This document shows positions 46,936 through 55,214 of a stretch of 55,330 nucleotides of DNA, in pieces; the first letter of the stretch is position 1; every line of letters begins with the position of its first letter. A program made the position numbers and the translations under genes. A model generated the notes under the pieces. The model saw only the letters and a list, made by a program, of their open reading frames with translations, did not search any database and had not been told where the DNA came from. This stretch comes from an uncultured Muribaculaceae bacterium (GTDB taxonomy: Bacteria; Bacteroidota; Bacteroidia; Bacteroidales; Muribaculaceae): the NCBI GenBank assembly GCA_910584185.1, contig CAJTYC010000004.1:1-55330 (forward strand), written 5' to 3'.

Positions 46936-47760
46936 ATGGATACGGTGACATATATATGGCATGATTGCTTTGTGGTGGAGATTCCTTCGGCCACTTTGGT
47001 GTTTGATTATTGGCGCGATGTGGATGGCTCCGCCCCTGAGGCTCCAGGTTTTCTCGGCTCCGTGCGCAAGGATAAGCCTTTATATGTGTTTGTGAGTCAT
47101 TTTCACAAGGATCATTATAATCCCGACATTTTCGCTTGGCCAGCCCTCGGCTTTGACGTGCGTTACTTCGTGAGTGTGGATGTGTGGAAGCGTATGCGTC
47201 ACATAGTGAGTCGCACCTCGGTCTATGCCGGTCCGAAGGTTGAGGCGGATAGAGTGGTGGTGCTCCGTCCGGGTGCGTCATACTCTGATTCCACGGTCTC
47301 TGTCAAGGCTTTCCCTTCGACCGATGTGGGCAATTCCTGGTTCGTTGAGATTGACGGAAGGAGAATCTTTCATGCCGGTGACCTGAATGCCTGGATTTGG
47401 CGAGACGAATCATCAGCCTCTGAAGTGCAGGCCGGTTTGGATGCTTTCCGCAATTGCCTTGCCCCTATCTCCGGCGTGCTCAAAGCAGATGGCTCTGATT
47501 CCGGCATGCCGATCGACTATTGCTTCTTTCCGGTAGACTCGCGCATAGGTTCCGGCTATTATGTGGGTGCGCGCTTATTTTTGCAGATGTTTGACGTGCG
47601 CAATTTTTTTGCCATGCACTTTGCGCTTGGCGATGAGGCTGAGCGTGAAGTCAGGCGGGCCGATGCCATGCGCACGGAGCTGTATGCCAATGCTTCAAGG
47701 GGAAAGTGCCATCAGCTTTCGTCGCCGGGTTCCTATTTAACGTTCTCGTCGTTCTCGTGA
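46936..47760 (+). CDS. MBL-fold metallohydrolase
   Basis: 274 residues. It starts MDTVTYIWHDCFVVE and has the metal motif SHFHKDHYNP (about 54-63), VKAFPSTDVGNSWFVE and HAGDLNAW (about 146). The pattern fits metallo-beta-lactamase-fold hydrolases of the UlaG-like branch; the substrate is unknown. No promoter box was recognised. Downstream is a 300-base gap with a long inverted repeat. Confidence 0.87.
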   Translation: MDTVTYIWHDCFVVEIPSATLVFDYWRDVDGSAPEAPGFLGSVRKDKPLYVFVSHFHKDHYNPDIFAWPALGFDVRYFVSVDVWKRMRHIVSRTSVYAGPKVEADRVVVLRPGASYSDSTVSVKAFPSTDVGNSWFVEIDGRRIFHAGDLNAWIWRDESSASEVQAGLDAFRNCLAPISGVLKADGSDSGMPIDYCFFPVDSRIGSGYYVGARLFLQMFDVRNFFAMHFALGDEAEREVRRADAMRTELYANASRGKCHQLSSPGSYLTFSSFS

Positions 47761-48066
47761 AGAAGTTGATTAAACAACTTAGAAGTGTTAATTTTAACCT
47801 TACGGCTCAGTGTGGTGTTAATTTATATGCCGCCATGGGTAACTACTCAGTCGCCCACCGGGGCGCGCCACTGTGGGCGACTGAGTAGTTACCGCCATGG
47901 GCATTTTAGCCAAAAATAGTTAAATTACGTTCTCTCCGTTGAATTTTTGCTCTCAGCGTTGTTAAATAAGCATAGAAAGACTTTTGGAGTCTGGACCAAG
48001 GTGAAATAATCCTGTTGCAGCTGCCGGAGTCGGTCTAAGTATATAACCAATTAAGATTCCACGACT
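47761..48066. other. Intergenic region before the first ECF sigma gene
   Basis: About 306 bp without a gene. It contains a 21-bp perfect inverted repeat (47838-47858 with 47873-47893) whose outer flanks both carry CGCCATGG, and a small AGACTTTTGGAGTCT hairpin near 47978. No canonical housekeeping promoter was recognised, which would fit an alternative sigma or self-controlled promoter. Confidence 0.6.
47838..47893. repeat. 21-bp perfect inverted repeat with GC-rich loop
   Basis: GGTAACTACTCAGTCGCCCA plus C (47838-47858) and its exact reverse complement (47873-47893) flank the 14-base loop CGGGGCGCGCCACT. CGCCATGG occurs just outside on each side. Confidence 0.92.
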
Positions 48067-48573
48067 ATGGCTGAGAAACAACAATTCAAACAGAGACTGC
48101 TTGGTTTACAGGGCAACCTATTCAATTTTGCCTGCCAGCTCACTTCCGACCGCGAGGCGGCCGCCGATCTTGTTCAGGACACTACACTCAAGGTGCTGAG
48201 CAACGAGGAGAAGTATATTGACAATGTCAATTTCAAGGGATGGGTGTTCACGATAATGCGTAACATCTTCATCAACAATTACCGCCGTCAGGTGCGTTCG
48301 GCCACGGTGATCGATAGCACCGAAGACCTCTACCACCTCAATCTCTCGCAGGAGTCAGGGCTCACCACTCCCGAAGGCTCTTATGCAGTTAAGGAGATTT
48401 CCATCGCAATCAATGGCTTCACCAGCGAATACAGGGAACCATTCTCTTTATATATCGCCGGCTACAAGTATAGCGAGATTGCCGACAAGATGGGCCTCCC
48501 GTTGGGCACAGTTAAGAGCCGCATTTTCTTTGCGCGCAAGCGTTTGCAGCAGATGCTCAAGGATTATCGCTAA
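48067..48573 (+). CDS. ECF-type RNA polymerase sigma factor, copy 1
   Basis: 168 residues with sigma region 2 (DREAAADLVQDTTLKVL, then FKGWVFTIMRNIFINNYRR) and region 4 (YKYSEIADKMGLPLGTVKSR, then IFFARKRLQQML). No anti-sigma or FecR gene is next to it, so control is by another route. It is closely related to the gene at 53791 over its whole length and ends with the same LKDYR. The two were probably produced by duplication. Confidence 0.93.
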   Translation: MAEKQQFKQRLLGLQGNLFNFACQLTSDREAAADLVQDTTLKVLSNEEKYIDNVNFKGWVFTIMRNIFINNYRRQVRSATVIDSTEDLYHLNLSQESGLTTPEGSYAVKEISIAINGFTSEYREPFSLYIAGYKYSEIADKMGLPLGTVKSRIFFARKRLQQMLKDYR

Positions 48574-48602
48574 TCGGTTTTTTCAGTCAAGTCAAAATAT
48601 TT

Positions 48603-48635
48603 GGCGTCACACTCTTTGTGTGTCGCCTTTTTTTT
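48603..48635 (+). terminator. Terminator after ECF sigma copy 1
   Basis: GGCG-T-CACAC pairs with GTGTG-T-CGCC around TCTTT, followed by at least eight Ts. The loop overlaps the -33 region of the next promoter. Confidence 0.9.
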
Positions 48636-48644
48636 GTAAATTTG
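48615..48644 (+). promoter_or_regulatory. Promoter of the divIC-like operon
   Basis: TTTG (48615-48618), an 18-base spacer and TAAATTTG (48637-48644). The spacing is one or two bases short. Predicted start near 48650; the leader holds the A/T-rich repeats. Confidence 0.55.
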
Positions 48645-48660
48645 CAAGTTGAAGCAATAT

Positions 48661-48778
48661 AATTGAAAATTTAGAATTTGGAATTTAGAATTTAGAATTT
48701 GAGCTGCCGGCAATAATTTAAAATACGGAAGGTTGCCGGCAATAATTCAAAATTCAAAATTCAAAATTCAAAATCCGT
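48661..48778. repeat. A/T-rich short repeats with inverted halves
   Basis: Left half: repeated TTTAGAATTTGGAA-like words (48665-48701). Right half: AATTCAAA repeated four times (48744-48775), partly complementary to the left. Two direct copies of TGCCGGCAATAATT lie between them, near 48704 and 48734. They lie in the leader of the divIC-like gene. Confidence 0.7.
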
Positions 48779-48783
48779 TCTGG

Positions 48784-49086
48784 ATGGGCAAATTAAAGAG
48801 ACTTAACTATTTCGTGCGCCGCCGCTCACACATAGCGGTCATCGCCATCGGTGCGCTTGTCATCACGCTCCTCTTTCTTAATGAGGATGCGTCGTGGCAG
48901 CACAACATGGAGTATCAGGAGCAGATTAAGTCGCTCAACGAGCAGATTAAGGTTTGCCGCGACTCGGCCAGATATTATCGTGAGCAGCGCGAACGCCTGC
49001 TCACCGGCACTGAGGAACTCGAGCAGATAGCCCGTGAGCAATATCATATGCAGAAGCCCACCGAAGATGTTTATATAGTAAGATGA
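48784..49086 (+). CDS. FtsB/DivIC-like septum formation protein
   Basis: 100 residues: a basic N-terminus, one membrane segment (IAVIAIGALVITLLFL, about 18-33) and a coiled coil (YQEQIKSLNEQIKVCRDSAR), then the family's EQIAREQYHMQKPTEDVYIV. DivIC/FtsB bridges the divisome between FtsL and FtsQ. The ATG at 48784 is the family start; the upstream frame from 48733 is read through repeats. It overlaps the next gene by four bases. Confidence 0.92.
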   Translation: MGKLKRLNYFVRRRSHIAVIAIGALVITLLFLNEDASWQHNMEYQEQIKSLNEQIKVCRDSARYYREQRERLLTGTEELEQIAREQYHMQKPTEDVYIVR

Positions 49087-49568
49087 CAGAAAAGACTTAT
49101 ACCCCCGCTCTGCGTGAGAAGCGTGCACGTATGCGACGCGCCATGGAGAGCACCGCCACTTTCGGCCTCCTCATTGTGGCCGTGGCTATGGTGGCCCCCT
49201 TCGCGGGCCTGGTGACGCCGGCTTGGCTCACTGCGTTCAAGTGGATGTTCGCCTCTGGTGCGTTAATCTATCTCGTGGCGCGTATTGTCGCCTCGGTGGG
49301 ACGTGACGAATCGGTCAAGGTGCGCCGTCTGCGCCGTCTCGAGGTTTGGGCCGGCATGTGTCTTGCAGTGGCAGCTTTCTTCTGGTTTTTCAATACACGG
49401 GGCTTCAACGGAATGCCCACGTTTCATATGCTCAACGAGACTGTGGTCTTTACACTCGCCGGCGCGGTGATTCAGGTCATAGCCTCATGGATGCTCTCGT
49501 CAGCTCTCGCCAAGGAGCAAAACTCCCCTGAGACCGGCAACAAGGTTGACCTTAAGAAGAAAAAGTGA
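49083..49568 (+). CDS. Small membrane protein of unknown function
   Basis: 161 residues, with four likely membrane segments at about 26-46, 51-68, 88-104 and 120-140, basic ends (LREKRARMRRAME, VDLKKKK). No family was recognised with certainty. The stop of the divIC-like gene overlaps its ATG, so a role linked to the cell envelope or division is possible. Confidence 0.75.
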   Translation: MTEKTYTPALREKRARMRRAMESTATFGLLIVAVAMVAPFAGLVTPAWLTAFKWMFASGALIYLVARIVASVGRDESVKVRRLRRLEVWAGMCLAVAAFFWFFNTRGFNGMPTFHMLNETVVFTLAGAVIQVIASWMLSSALAKEQNSPETGNKVDLKKKK

Positions 49569-49603
49569 CTCCGTTTATCATATCGTATTAATAATCAGCA
49601 GAA

Positions 49604-50335
49604 GTGTCGAGATTACTGACCATAGATATTGGCAACACTGCCGTAAAGGCGGCTCTCTTTGAGGGGGAGATGTTGGTGCAGTCTGCCGTATGCAAGGGTC
49701 TTGTTGCGCTTCCTGTTGAGCAGATGCTCGCGGTGTCTCAGGTTGAGGGTGCAGCGGTATGCAGCGTGTGCGATGATGCAGATATTGTGGTTGCGCCGCT
49801 CGCAGGTCTTGGTGTGCCTGTGGTGGCTCTCGGTCCTGATACCCCACTCCCTATTTCGGTTTGCTATGACAGGCGCACCATCGGTGCCGACCGCCTGGCA
49901 GCCGCCTGTGGCGTTGCCGCTGACGGCAGAGCTGCTCTCGTTGTAGATGCCGGCACTGCCGTCACTGCCGACCTTGTGGCCGGATTCTCGATGATCGGCG
50001 GAAATATCTCTCCCGGGCTGAGGCTCCGCTTCCGTTCGCTCAATAATTTCACCTCCCGACTTCCTCTCGTGGAACCGGAAGGCCCGCTCCCCGGATTTGG
50101 CACTGATACTCAGACTGCCATACGTGCAGGCGTGATGCGTGGCTTGGCCGCCGAGATTCTCGCCGAGTATAACGAGGCCAAGCTAAATTATAATGATTTA
50201 TCACTGATTCTCACCGGCGGCGATGCCGCTATATTGTCTCCGCTGCTATCGGAGTATGGCCTCAATCCCGTGGCCGATTCCAATGCCGTGGGACGTGGAC
50301 TGGTGAGGATATTCAACTATAACGTCTCTTTATGA
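49604..50335 (+). CDS. coaX: Type III pantothenate kinase
   Basis: First step of coenzyme A synthesis from pantothenate. 243 residues from a GTG start: LLTIDIGNTAVKAALFEGE (phosphate loop), GADRLAAA, VDAGTAVTADLV and GGNISPGLRLRFRSL. It works in the same pathway as panC and panD at 26 kb but is not linked to them. Its stop overlaps the ATG of the outer-membrane protein gene. Confidence 0.95.
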   Translation: MSRLLTIDIGNTAVKAALFEGEMLVQSAVCKGLVALPVEQMLAVSQVEGAAVCSVCDDADIVVAPLAGLGVPVVALGPDTPLPISVCYDRRTIGADRLAAACGVAADGRAALVVDAGTAVTADLVAGFSMIGGNISPGLRLRFRSLNNFTSRLPLVEPEGPLPGFGTDTQTAIRAGVMRGLAAEILAEYNEAKLNYNDLSLILTGGDAAILSPLLSEYGLNPVADSNAVGRGLVRIFNYNVSL

Positions 50336-51603
50336 AATTACGTAATTTCCTCTCTTCGCTCTTAGTGCTCGTGGCGGCTCTCGGACTTAATGCCCAGACC
50401 AATACTCCATATTCGATGTATGGCTACGGCATCCTCAGCGATAATGCCACCTCCATGCAACGTCAGATGGGTGGTGTCGGTGTGGCCATGAACTCAGGCC
50501 GTCAGATCAATGTGATGAACCCCGCCTCTTATGCAGCGGTCGACTCTCTGACGTTCCTCTTCGACCTCGGCGCCGACCTCTCTTTCATGTGGAGCAAGGA
50601 GGGCAGTGCCAAGGAGAAGGCCACCGGCGGTGGTCTCGACTATCTCACCATGCAATTCCCGCTCTCGAAGCATTTCGGTGGCTCGGTGGGTCTGCTCCCT
50701 TACAGTTCGGTGGGTTATGCGTTTGGCAATGATATCAAGCATGGAGCCATGTCAAATCAGGGTTCGGGCGGCATAAATCGTCTATATCTCGGATTTGCGG
50801 GTGAAATCAAAGGCTTCTCGCTCGGTGTAAACGTGAGCTATGACTTCGGTAATATTGTCAACGATGTCTTTGCCACCCCATCTACAGGTAGCACCAAGTT
50901 TGAGCACGTCATGAAGGTGCGCGACTGGGGTATCGTGATCGGTGCGCAATACACAGCCCGTCTTTCGCGCACTGACCGCATGGTGTTGGGCCTCACTTAC
51001 AGCCCCAAGAAGACGATGCTCGGCTCAACCTGGGCTACTATCCAGGAAATGACTCTCGAAAGCGAACCCACCGAGGTAGCCCGAGGCAAACTCAAGAATA
51101 ATTACTATACCCCCAATGCCATAGGTGCTGGTGTGAGCTACTCTCATCAGCGTACGAGCCGATTCAATGTGGAGTTTGACTTCATCTGGCAGCAGTGGTC
51201 GAAAGCTAAATATTCACCATTGTATTCGTTCGGCAACCCTGACCTGAACTCGAAGCCTGTGATTGTCTTCGAGGGTATGGATTTCAAGGACCGTACACGC
51301 TATGCTCTCGGTGCTGAATATGTGCCGAAGTTGCGCGGCTCTTATCTGCAGCGTGTGGCTTACCGTCTGGGCGCTTACTATACCAACGATTACCTCAATA
51401 TCAAGGGCAATCAGGTGCGTGAGTTCGGTGTGTCGGCCGGTTTCGGATTCCCCACTATCGAGGGTAAGACCGTTATTAATCTTGGCCTTGAGTGGAAGAT
51501 GCGCGAGGCGCACCCCAAAACTCTTATCAAGGAGAATTATCTCAACATCACTCTCGGCGTGAACTTCAACGAGGTGTGGTTCTTCAAGCGCAAGATAAGA
51601 TAA
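50332..51603 (+). CDS. Outer-membrane beta-barrel protein (OMPP1/FadL-like)
   Basis: 423 residues with signal peptide MKLRNFLSSLLVLVAALGL cut after NAQ. Many amphipathic strands with alternating aromatic residues and glycines (LDYLTMQFPLSKHFGGSVGL, YLGFAGEIKGFSLGVNVSYD) end in LNITLGVNFNEVWFFKRKIR. The N-terminal NTPYSMYGYG and AMNSGRQINVMNPAS match Bacteroidota OMPP1/FadL relatives. A hydrophobic-compound transport role is inferred only. Between coaX and lptC in one operon. Confidence 0.85.
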   Translation: MKLRNFLSSLLVLVAALGLNAQTNTPYSMYGYGILSDNATSMQRQMGGVGVAMNSGRQINVMNPASYAAVDSLTFLFDLGADLSFMWSKEGSAKEKATGGGLDYLTMQFPLSKHFGGSVGLLPYSSVGYAFGNDIKHGAMSNQGSGGINRLYLGFAGEIKGFSLGVNVSYDFGNIVNDVFATPSTGSTKFEHVMKVRDWGIVIGAQYTARLSRTDRMVLGLTYSPKKTMLGSTWATIQEMTLESEPTEVARGKLKNNYYTPNAIGAGVSYSHQRTSRFNVEFDFIWQQWSKAKYSPLYSFGNPDLNSKPVIVFEGMDFKDRTRYALGAEYVPKLRGSYLQRVAYRLGAYYTNDYLNIKGNQVREFGVSAGFGFPTIEGKTVINLGLEWKMREAHPKTLIKENYLNITLGVNFNEVWFFKRKIR

Positions 51604-51607
51604 TGTC

Positions 51608-52246
51608 ATGAGAAAGGCGTCGCTTTGGCTCATCGGTTTGTTGGTTTGCCTCTTCGTCGCTTCCGGATGCAAGGAGGAGCGCAAGATTGATGTAGCAGCC
51701 CGGCTCAACCCGTCGAAGATGCCTACGATGACCACTAAGAATGTGGCCACATTCATCTCGGACTCGGGTGTGGTGCAATATAAGGTGGTGGCACCTATAT
51801 GGAAGGTGTTTCAGGAGACCGACACCCCTTATTGGGATTTCCCCGAGGGCTTGTATCTCCAGAAGTTCGACCCCTATTTTCATGTGGTCGCCTCGGTGGC
51901 TGCCGACTCGGCTAAGTTCTTCTCAGACCAAAAGCTATGGCGTCTTGACGGCCATGTGGAAATGACGAAGGCCCCTAAAGACCTTTTTCAGACAGAACAG
52001 CTCTTCTGGGACCAGCGCAACCGCAAGATATACAGCGACTCGTTCATTCATATCGAGACCGAAACGCATGTGCTCGAGGGCCTCGGCTTTGAGAGCGACG
52101 AGAAGCTGACTTCTTATCGTATCATCAAGCCTCAGGGCATCTTCCCGGTGAACCGTCAGGATTTTCAGCAAGGTGGCCCTCTGCAGCCGGTGCCTATGCA
52201 ACCGTCTTCTCACCCTGCGTTTCAGCCATCATCGTTGCAACCTTAG
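51608..52246 (+). CDS. lptC: LPS export protein LptC
   Basis: 212 residues with a lipoprotein-type signal ending VASGCKEE. The beta-jellyroll LptC/YrbK domain follows: FISDSGVVQYKVVAPIWKVF, FPEGLYLQKFD, WRLDGHVEM and LEGLGFESDEKL. LptC is part of the periplasmic bridge that moves lipopolysaccharide to the outer membrane. The last 30 residues are Pro/Gln-rich (PLQPVPMQPSSHPAFQPSS), an unusual tail. Four bases after the outer-membrane protein gene. Confidence 0.92.
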   Translation: MRKASLWLIGLLVCLFVASGCKEERKIDVAARLNPSKMPTMTTKNVATFISDSGVVQYKVVAPIWKVFQETDTPYWDFPEGLYLQKFDPYFHVVASVAADSAKFFSDQKLWRLDGHVEMTKAPKDLFQTEQLFWDQRNRKIYSDSFIHIETETHVLEGLGFESDEKLTSYRIIKPQGIFPVNRQDFQQGGPLQPVPMQPSSHPAFQPSSLQP

Positions 52247-52323
52247 CCGGTCGATAAGTGACTCTGCAGGTTGACCACTTCTTGGCACACTTCATAACTC
52301 ATAACTAATACTTAAGACATATA

Positions 52324-53622
52324 ATGGATTTATCTCTTAGTCTTGCTATTGTCATAACCCTTGTGGCCATAATTTTCTCGGGTCTATTCTCCGGCACCGA
52401 GATTGCTTTCGTGCAGTCGAGCAAGGTGCGCCGTGAGATTGATGCGGCCGAGGGCGGGCTTATCAATCGTATCATCATGAGCTTCAGTCGCCATGAGGAT
52501 ATGTTCATCTCTACTCTGTTGGTGGGCAACAATGTGGTGCTTGTCATATACGGTATATCGTTTTCTGCCATTGTAAATCCGGTGCTCGAATCCTGGTTCG
52601 GCCCTGATGGCGAGGCGCTTGTGCTGGTTTGCAATACTGTGCTCTCCACCGGCTTGATTCTTATCACCGGTGAGTTCATGCCGAAGACTACATTCCGCAT
52701 CAACCCTAATTTCATGATGCGCTTGCTTGCTCTGCCTCTTTATCTCATATATATTACTCTCTATCCCATCTCGCTTTTCGTGTCATGGATTTCCAAAGGG
52801 CTTATGAAACTTTTCGGCATTACTCAGCAGGAAGACTCGCGCCACCCTCTCACCATCGATGAACTCGATGACTACATTCAGCAGTCTATCGAGGAGAACA
52901 CGGGTAAGATTGAAGTGGAAAATGAGGTCAAGATATTCCGCAAGGCCATAGATTTCAAGGATACGCAGGTGGCTGAGTGCATGACTCCGCGCAATGAGAT
53001 TGTGGCTGTGGCTATCGAGGGCACTTCGCGTGAGAATCTCGTAAAGAAGTTCATCGATACCGGCCTCTCGAAAGTGGTGGTGTATAAGGATGATATAGAC
53101 GATGTGATAGGATATATACATGTCTCCGAACTCTTCAATACGGATGCCGACTGGCGCCGCTGCATCAAGCCAGTGCTTTTCACACCCGAGACAATGCTCG
53201 CCAATAAGATGATGAGGCGTATGCTCGCTGAGAAACGCTCCATGACTGTCATAGTCGATGAGTTTGGAGGCACCGCGGGTCTCGTCACCATAGAGGATAT
53301 GGTGGAGGAAATTTTCGGCGAGATTGAAGATGAGCATGACCGCAAACGCATTGTGGCCCGGACTCTCGGTATCAATACCTATGTGTTCTCCGGAAGGGCA
53401 GAGATATCGGCAATCAATGAGGAGTTCGGCCTCAACATCAAGGAGAGCGACTCTTATCATACGCTTGCCGGTTATATCCTCGACAACCTCGAGGCTCTCC
53501 CTGTGCAGGGCGAGGACTTCGTGATTGGCAACCTGAAGTTTAACGTTAAGAAGATGTCTACCACCAAGATTGAACTCGTGAGAGTGGAGAAACTTGAACA
53601 AACTGCCGACAAACAGGACTGA
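52324..53622 (+). CDS. CNNM/CorC-family membrane protein (hemolysin-like)
   Basis: 432 residues. N-terminal DUF21 membrane domain with about four segments (LAIVITLVAIIFSGLFSGTE first), then a CBS pair (MTPRNEIVAVAIEG, VVYKDDIDDVIGYIHVSELF, MTVIVDEFGGTAGLVTIEDM) and a C-terminal CorC/HlyC domain (DSYHTLAGYILDNLEALP). Proteins of this class move or control Mg2+; the Bacteroidota gliding protein GldE is also a relative. It follows lptC by 77 bases. Confidence 0.9.
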   Translation: MDLSLSLAIVITLVAIIFSGLFSGTEIAFVQSSKVRREIDAAEGGLINRIIMSFSRHEDMFISTLLVGNNVVLVIYGISFSAIVNPVLESWFGPDGEALVLVCNTVLSTGLILITGEFMPKTTFRINPNFMMRLLALPLYLIYITLYPISLFVSWISKGLMKLFGITQQEDSRHPLTIDELDDYIQQSIEENTGKIEVENEVKIFRKAIDFKDTQVAECMTPRNEIVAVAIEGTSRENLVKKFIDTGLSKVVVYKDDIDDVIGYIHVSELFNTDADWRRCIKPVLFTPETMLANKMMRRMLAEKRSMTVIVDEFGGTAGLVTIEDMVEEIFGEIEDEHDRKRIVARTLGINTYVFSGRAEISAINEEFGLNIKESDSYHTLAGYILDNLEALPVQGEDFVIGNLKFNVKKMSTTKIELVRVEKLEQTADKQD

Positions 53623-53686
53623 AGTATGCTTCCTAAGGCATATTTTTGGCTTTTTTTGCGCTTGGATGCAAATATTCACCATAATA

Positions 53687-53718
53687 TTTGGCAGTTTCAG
53701 ATATTTCAGATAAATTTG
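53687..53718 (+). promoter_or_regulatory. Promoter of ECF sigma copy 2
   Basis: TTTG (53687-53690), a 20-base spacer and TAAATTTG (53711-53718). An exact housekeeping promoter, in contrast to copy 1. Leader about 68 bases. Confidence 0.8.
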
Positions 53719-53790
53719 AACCGTAGGAGTAAATAGCTCCATGTGTTTTTCAAATCTTAATTAACAAACGAATCTTACTTCTGATTCAAA

Positions 53791-54297
53791 ATGAGCTGTA
53801 CTGACACCTTCAAACAATCTGTGATAGGTATGCAGTCTTCATTGATGTCGTTCGCGTTGAAGTTGACGCTTGATAAGGAAGAAGCGCAAGATTTGGTGCA
53901 GGACACTACACTGAAGGCTCTCGACAACGAAGCCAAATTCGTTGACGGGACCAATCTCGGTGGGTGGATGACCACCATAATGCGCAACATCTTTATCAAC
54001 AACTACCGCAAACGCTCTCGTGAGAGCACTTATGTCGACGTCTCCGAAGACCTCTATCATCTTAACCTGTCGCAGGATTCGGGAGTTGAAACTCCCGAGG
54101 GGGCGTACGCATCCGGAGAAATCTCCAGGATTCTCCGTAGCTTTCCGGCCGACTACCGCAATCCGTTCGCTCTGTGTGTGGCCGGGTACAGATACGACGA
54201 AATTGCCGATAAGCTGAACATGCCGCTCGGCACCGTAAAGAGCCGTATCTTCGTTACCCGCCAGAAACTCCGCGAACTGCTCAAGGACTATCGCTGA
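53791..54297 (+). CDS. ECF-type RNA polymerase sigma factor, copy 2
   Basis: 168 residues, same length as copy 1. Region 2 (DKEEAQDLVQDTTLKALDNE, GGWMTTIMRNIFINNYRKR) and region 4 (YRYDEIADKLNMPLGTVKSR, IFVTRQKLRELLKDYR). The middle EDLYHLNLSQDSGVETPEG is nearly the same as in copy 1. No anti-sigma gene is adjacent. Unlike copy 1 it has a clear housekeeping promoter. Confidence 0.93.
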   Translation: MSCTDTFKQSVIGMQSSLMSFALKLTLDKEEAQDLVQDTTLKALDNEAKFVDGTNLGGWMTTIMRNIFINNYRKRSRESTYVDVSEDLYHLNLSQDSGVETPEGAYASGEISRILRSFPADYRNPFALCVAGYRYDEIADKLNMPLGTVKSRIFVTRQKLRELLKDYR

Positions 54298-54424
54298 ATT
54301 AGACACACTCTGCGACATCGTTCATTACAGTGACATATGTCGAAGACTTAATCTTTGTTCAAGCAATATCGGCTTTCCTCTTTTTATAAGCTTAGATCCG
54401 AAATTTTGACTAACAAGAAAGTAA

Positions 54425-54550
54425 AACTTACATTTAAGCCGCAAACTTATCTTTAAGCCGCAACTTACGCTAAGACGCATTTATATAACGGCAACTTACC
54501 AAAGAAGCAATAGTATCGACGCAAACTTAATTTAAGAAGCATAAAACTTA
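54425..54550. repeat. Degenerate AACTTA repeats
   Basis: AACTTA occurs at 54425, 54444, 54462, 54493, 54524 and 54545, often preceded by AAGCCGCA. The two best copies are TTTAAGCCGCAAACTTATC and TTTAAGCCGCAACTTACGC. On the minus strand some copies read TAAGTTTG, like a -7 box. Confidence 0.6.
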
Positions 54551-54590
54551 TCTCAATTAGCAATATACGCACCCAAGTTTATAAGAAACC

Positions 54591-54625
54591 AAAACCGCGA
54601 GACCATCCCGGCCCTCGCGGTTTTT
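54591..54625 (+). terminator. Terminator upstream of the rRNA operon
   Basis: CCGCGAG (54595-54601) pairs with CTCGCGG (54614-54620), followed by TTTTT. It probably ends the ECF copy 2 transcript. Confidence 0.85.
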
Positions 54626-54658
54626 GTGTATATATGCTTTTGTGTGGAATTATTGTAT

Positions 54659-54880
54659 GTAGTCGGCGGCACCTCCCCCCTCCCCAGTCCGCGATGCAGC
54701 TTAATCTTTGGTGTCGTCGCCGGAGGCTCCTCCCTCCCGGTGGCTTCGCGTCGCGCTTATCCTCGCGAAGCTACCGGGAGGGAGGAGCCTCCGGCGACGA
54801 CACCAGATAATAACACTTCAGTCGGTTTTATACATTGACTCATCGCGCACTGGGGGGAGCAAGAGGCGCCGCTGACGACC
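54659..54880. mobile_element. Nested inverted-repeat elements: B pair inside an A pair
   Basis: The outer A arms are 54659-54700 (GTCGGCGGCACCTCC, CCCCAGTCCGCGATGCAG) and 54838-54880 (CATCGCGCACTGGGG, GAGGCGCCGCTGACGACC). The inner B arms are 54710-54750 and 54764-54804, 41 bp each with a single mismatch and a 13-base loop, containing GTCGTCGCCGGAGGCTCCTC and its complement. The inner stem could fold as a very stable hairpin. No coding capacity. Confidence 0.8.
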
Positions 54881-55016
54881 AAAACAATGACCTACAACAT
54901 AAAACCGGGAAAGTGCATTAACAAAACGAAAGATATTTTAACATTTATTAAAAACGCTCATATTCTAACACTTACGCACGAAAATATGTTGCACAGCATA
55001 AAAAATCGTGATAAAA

Positions 55017-55048
55017 TTTGCACAGCGGCATTTTTTGCACTAATTTTG
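55017..55048 (+). promoter_or_regulatory. Ribosomal RNA operon promoter
   Basis: TTTG (55017-55020), a 20-base spacer and TAATTTTG (55041-55048), an exact consensus. Predicted start near 55055, leader about 218 bases before mature 16S. Confidence 0.8.
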
Positions 55049-55203
55049 CAAACGCAAACGGGAAACGACACAGCGACAAAGCGAAAGCGATGAAGCCCGG
55101 AAACGATCCGGAAGCACAACGAACATTGACATATTGCCATCAAGACAAAGCAGCGAAAGTTGTTTTAGAGTACAGGGACAAAACAAAAGTCCCGTCAACG
55201 AGA

Positions 55204-55214
55204 CTCCTTAACAA
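55204..55214 (+). promoter_or_regulatory. boxA-like antitermination sequence in the rRNA leader
   Basis: CTCCTTAACAA resembles boxA of Escherichia coli rRNA leaders (CTCTTTAACAA), about 60 bases before 16S. Role in NusB/NusE antitermination is inferred. Confidence 0.45.
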
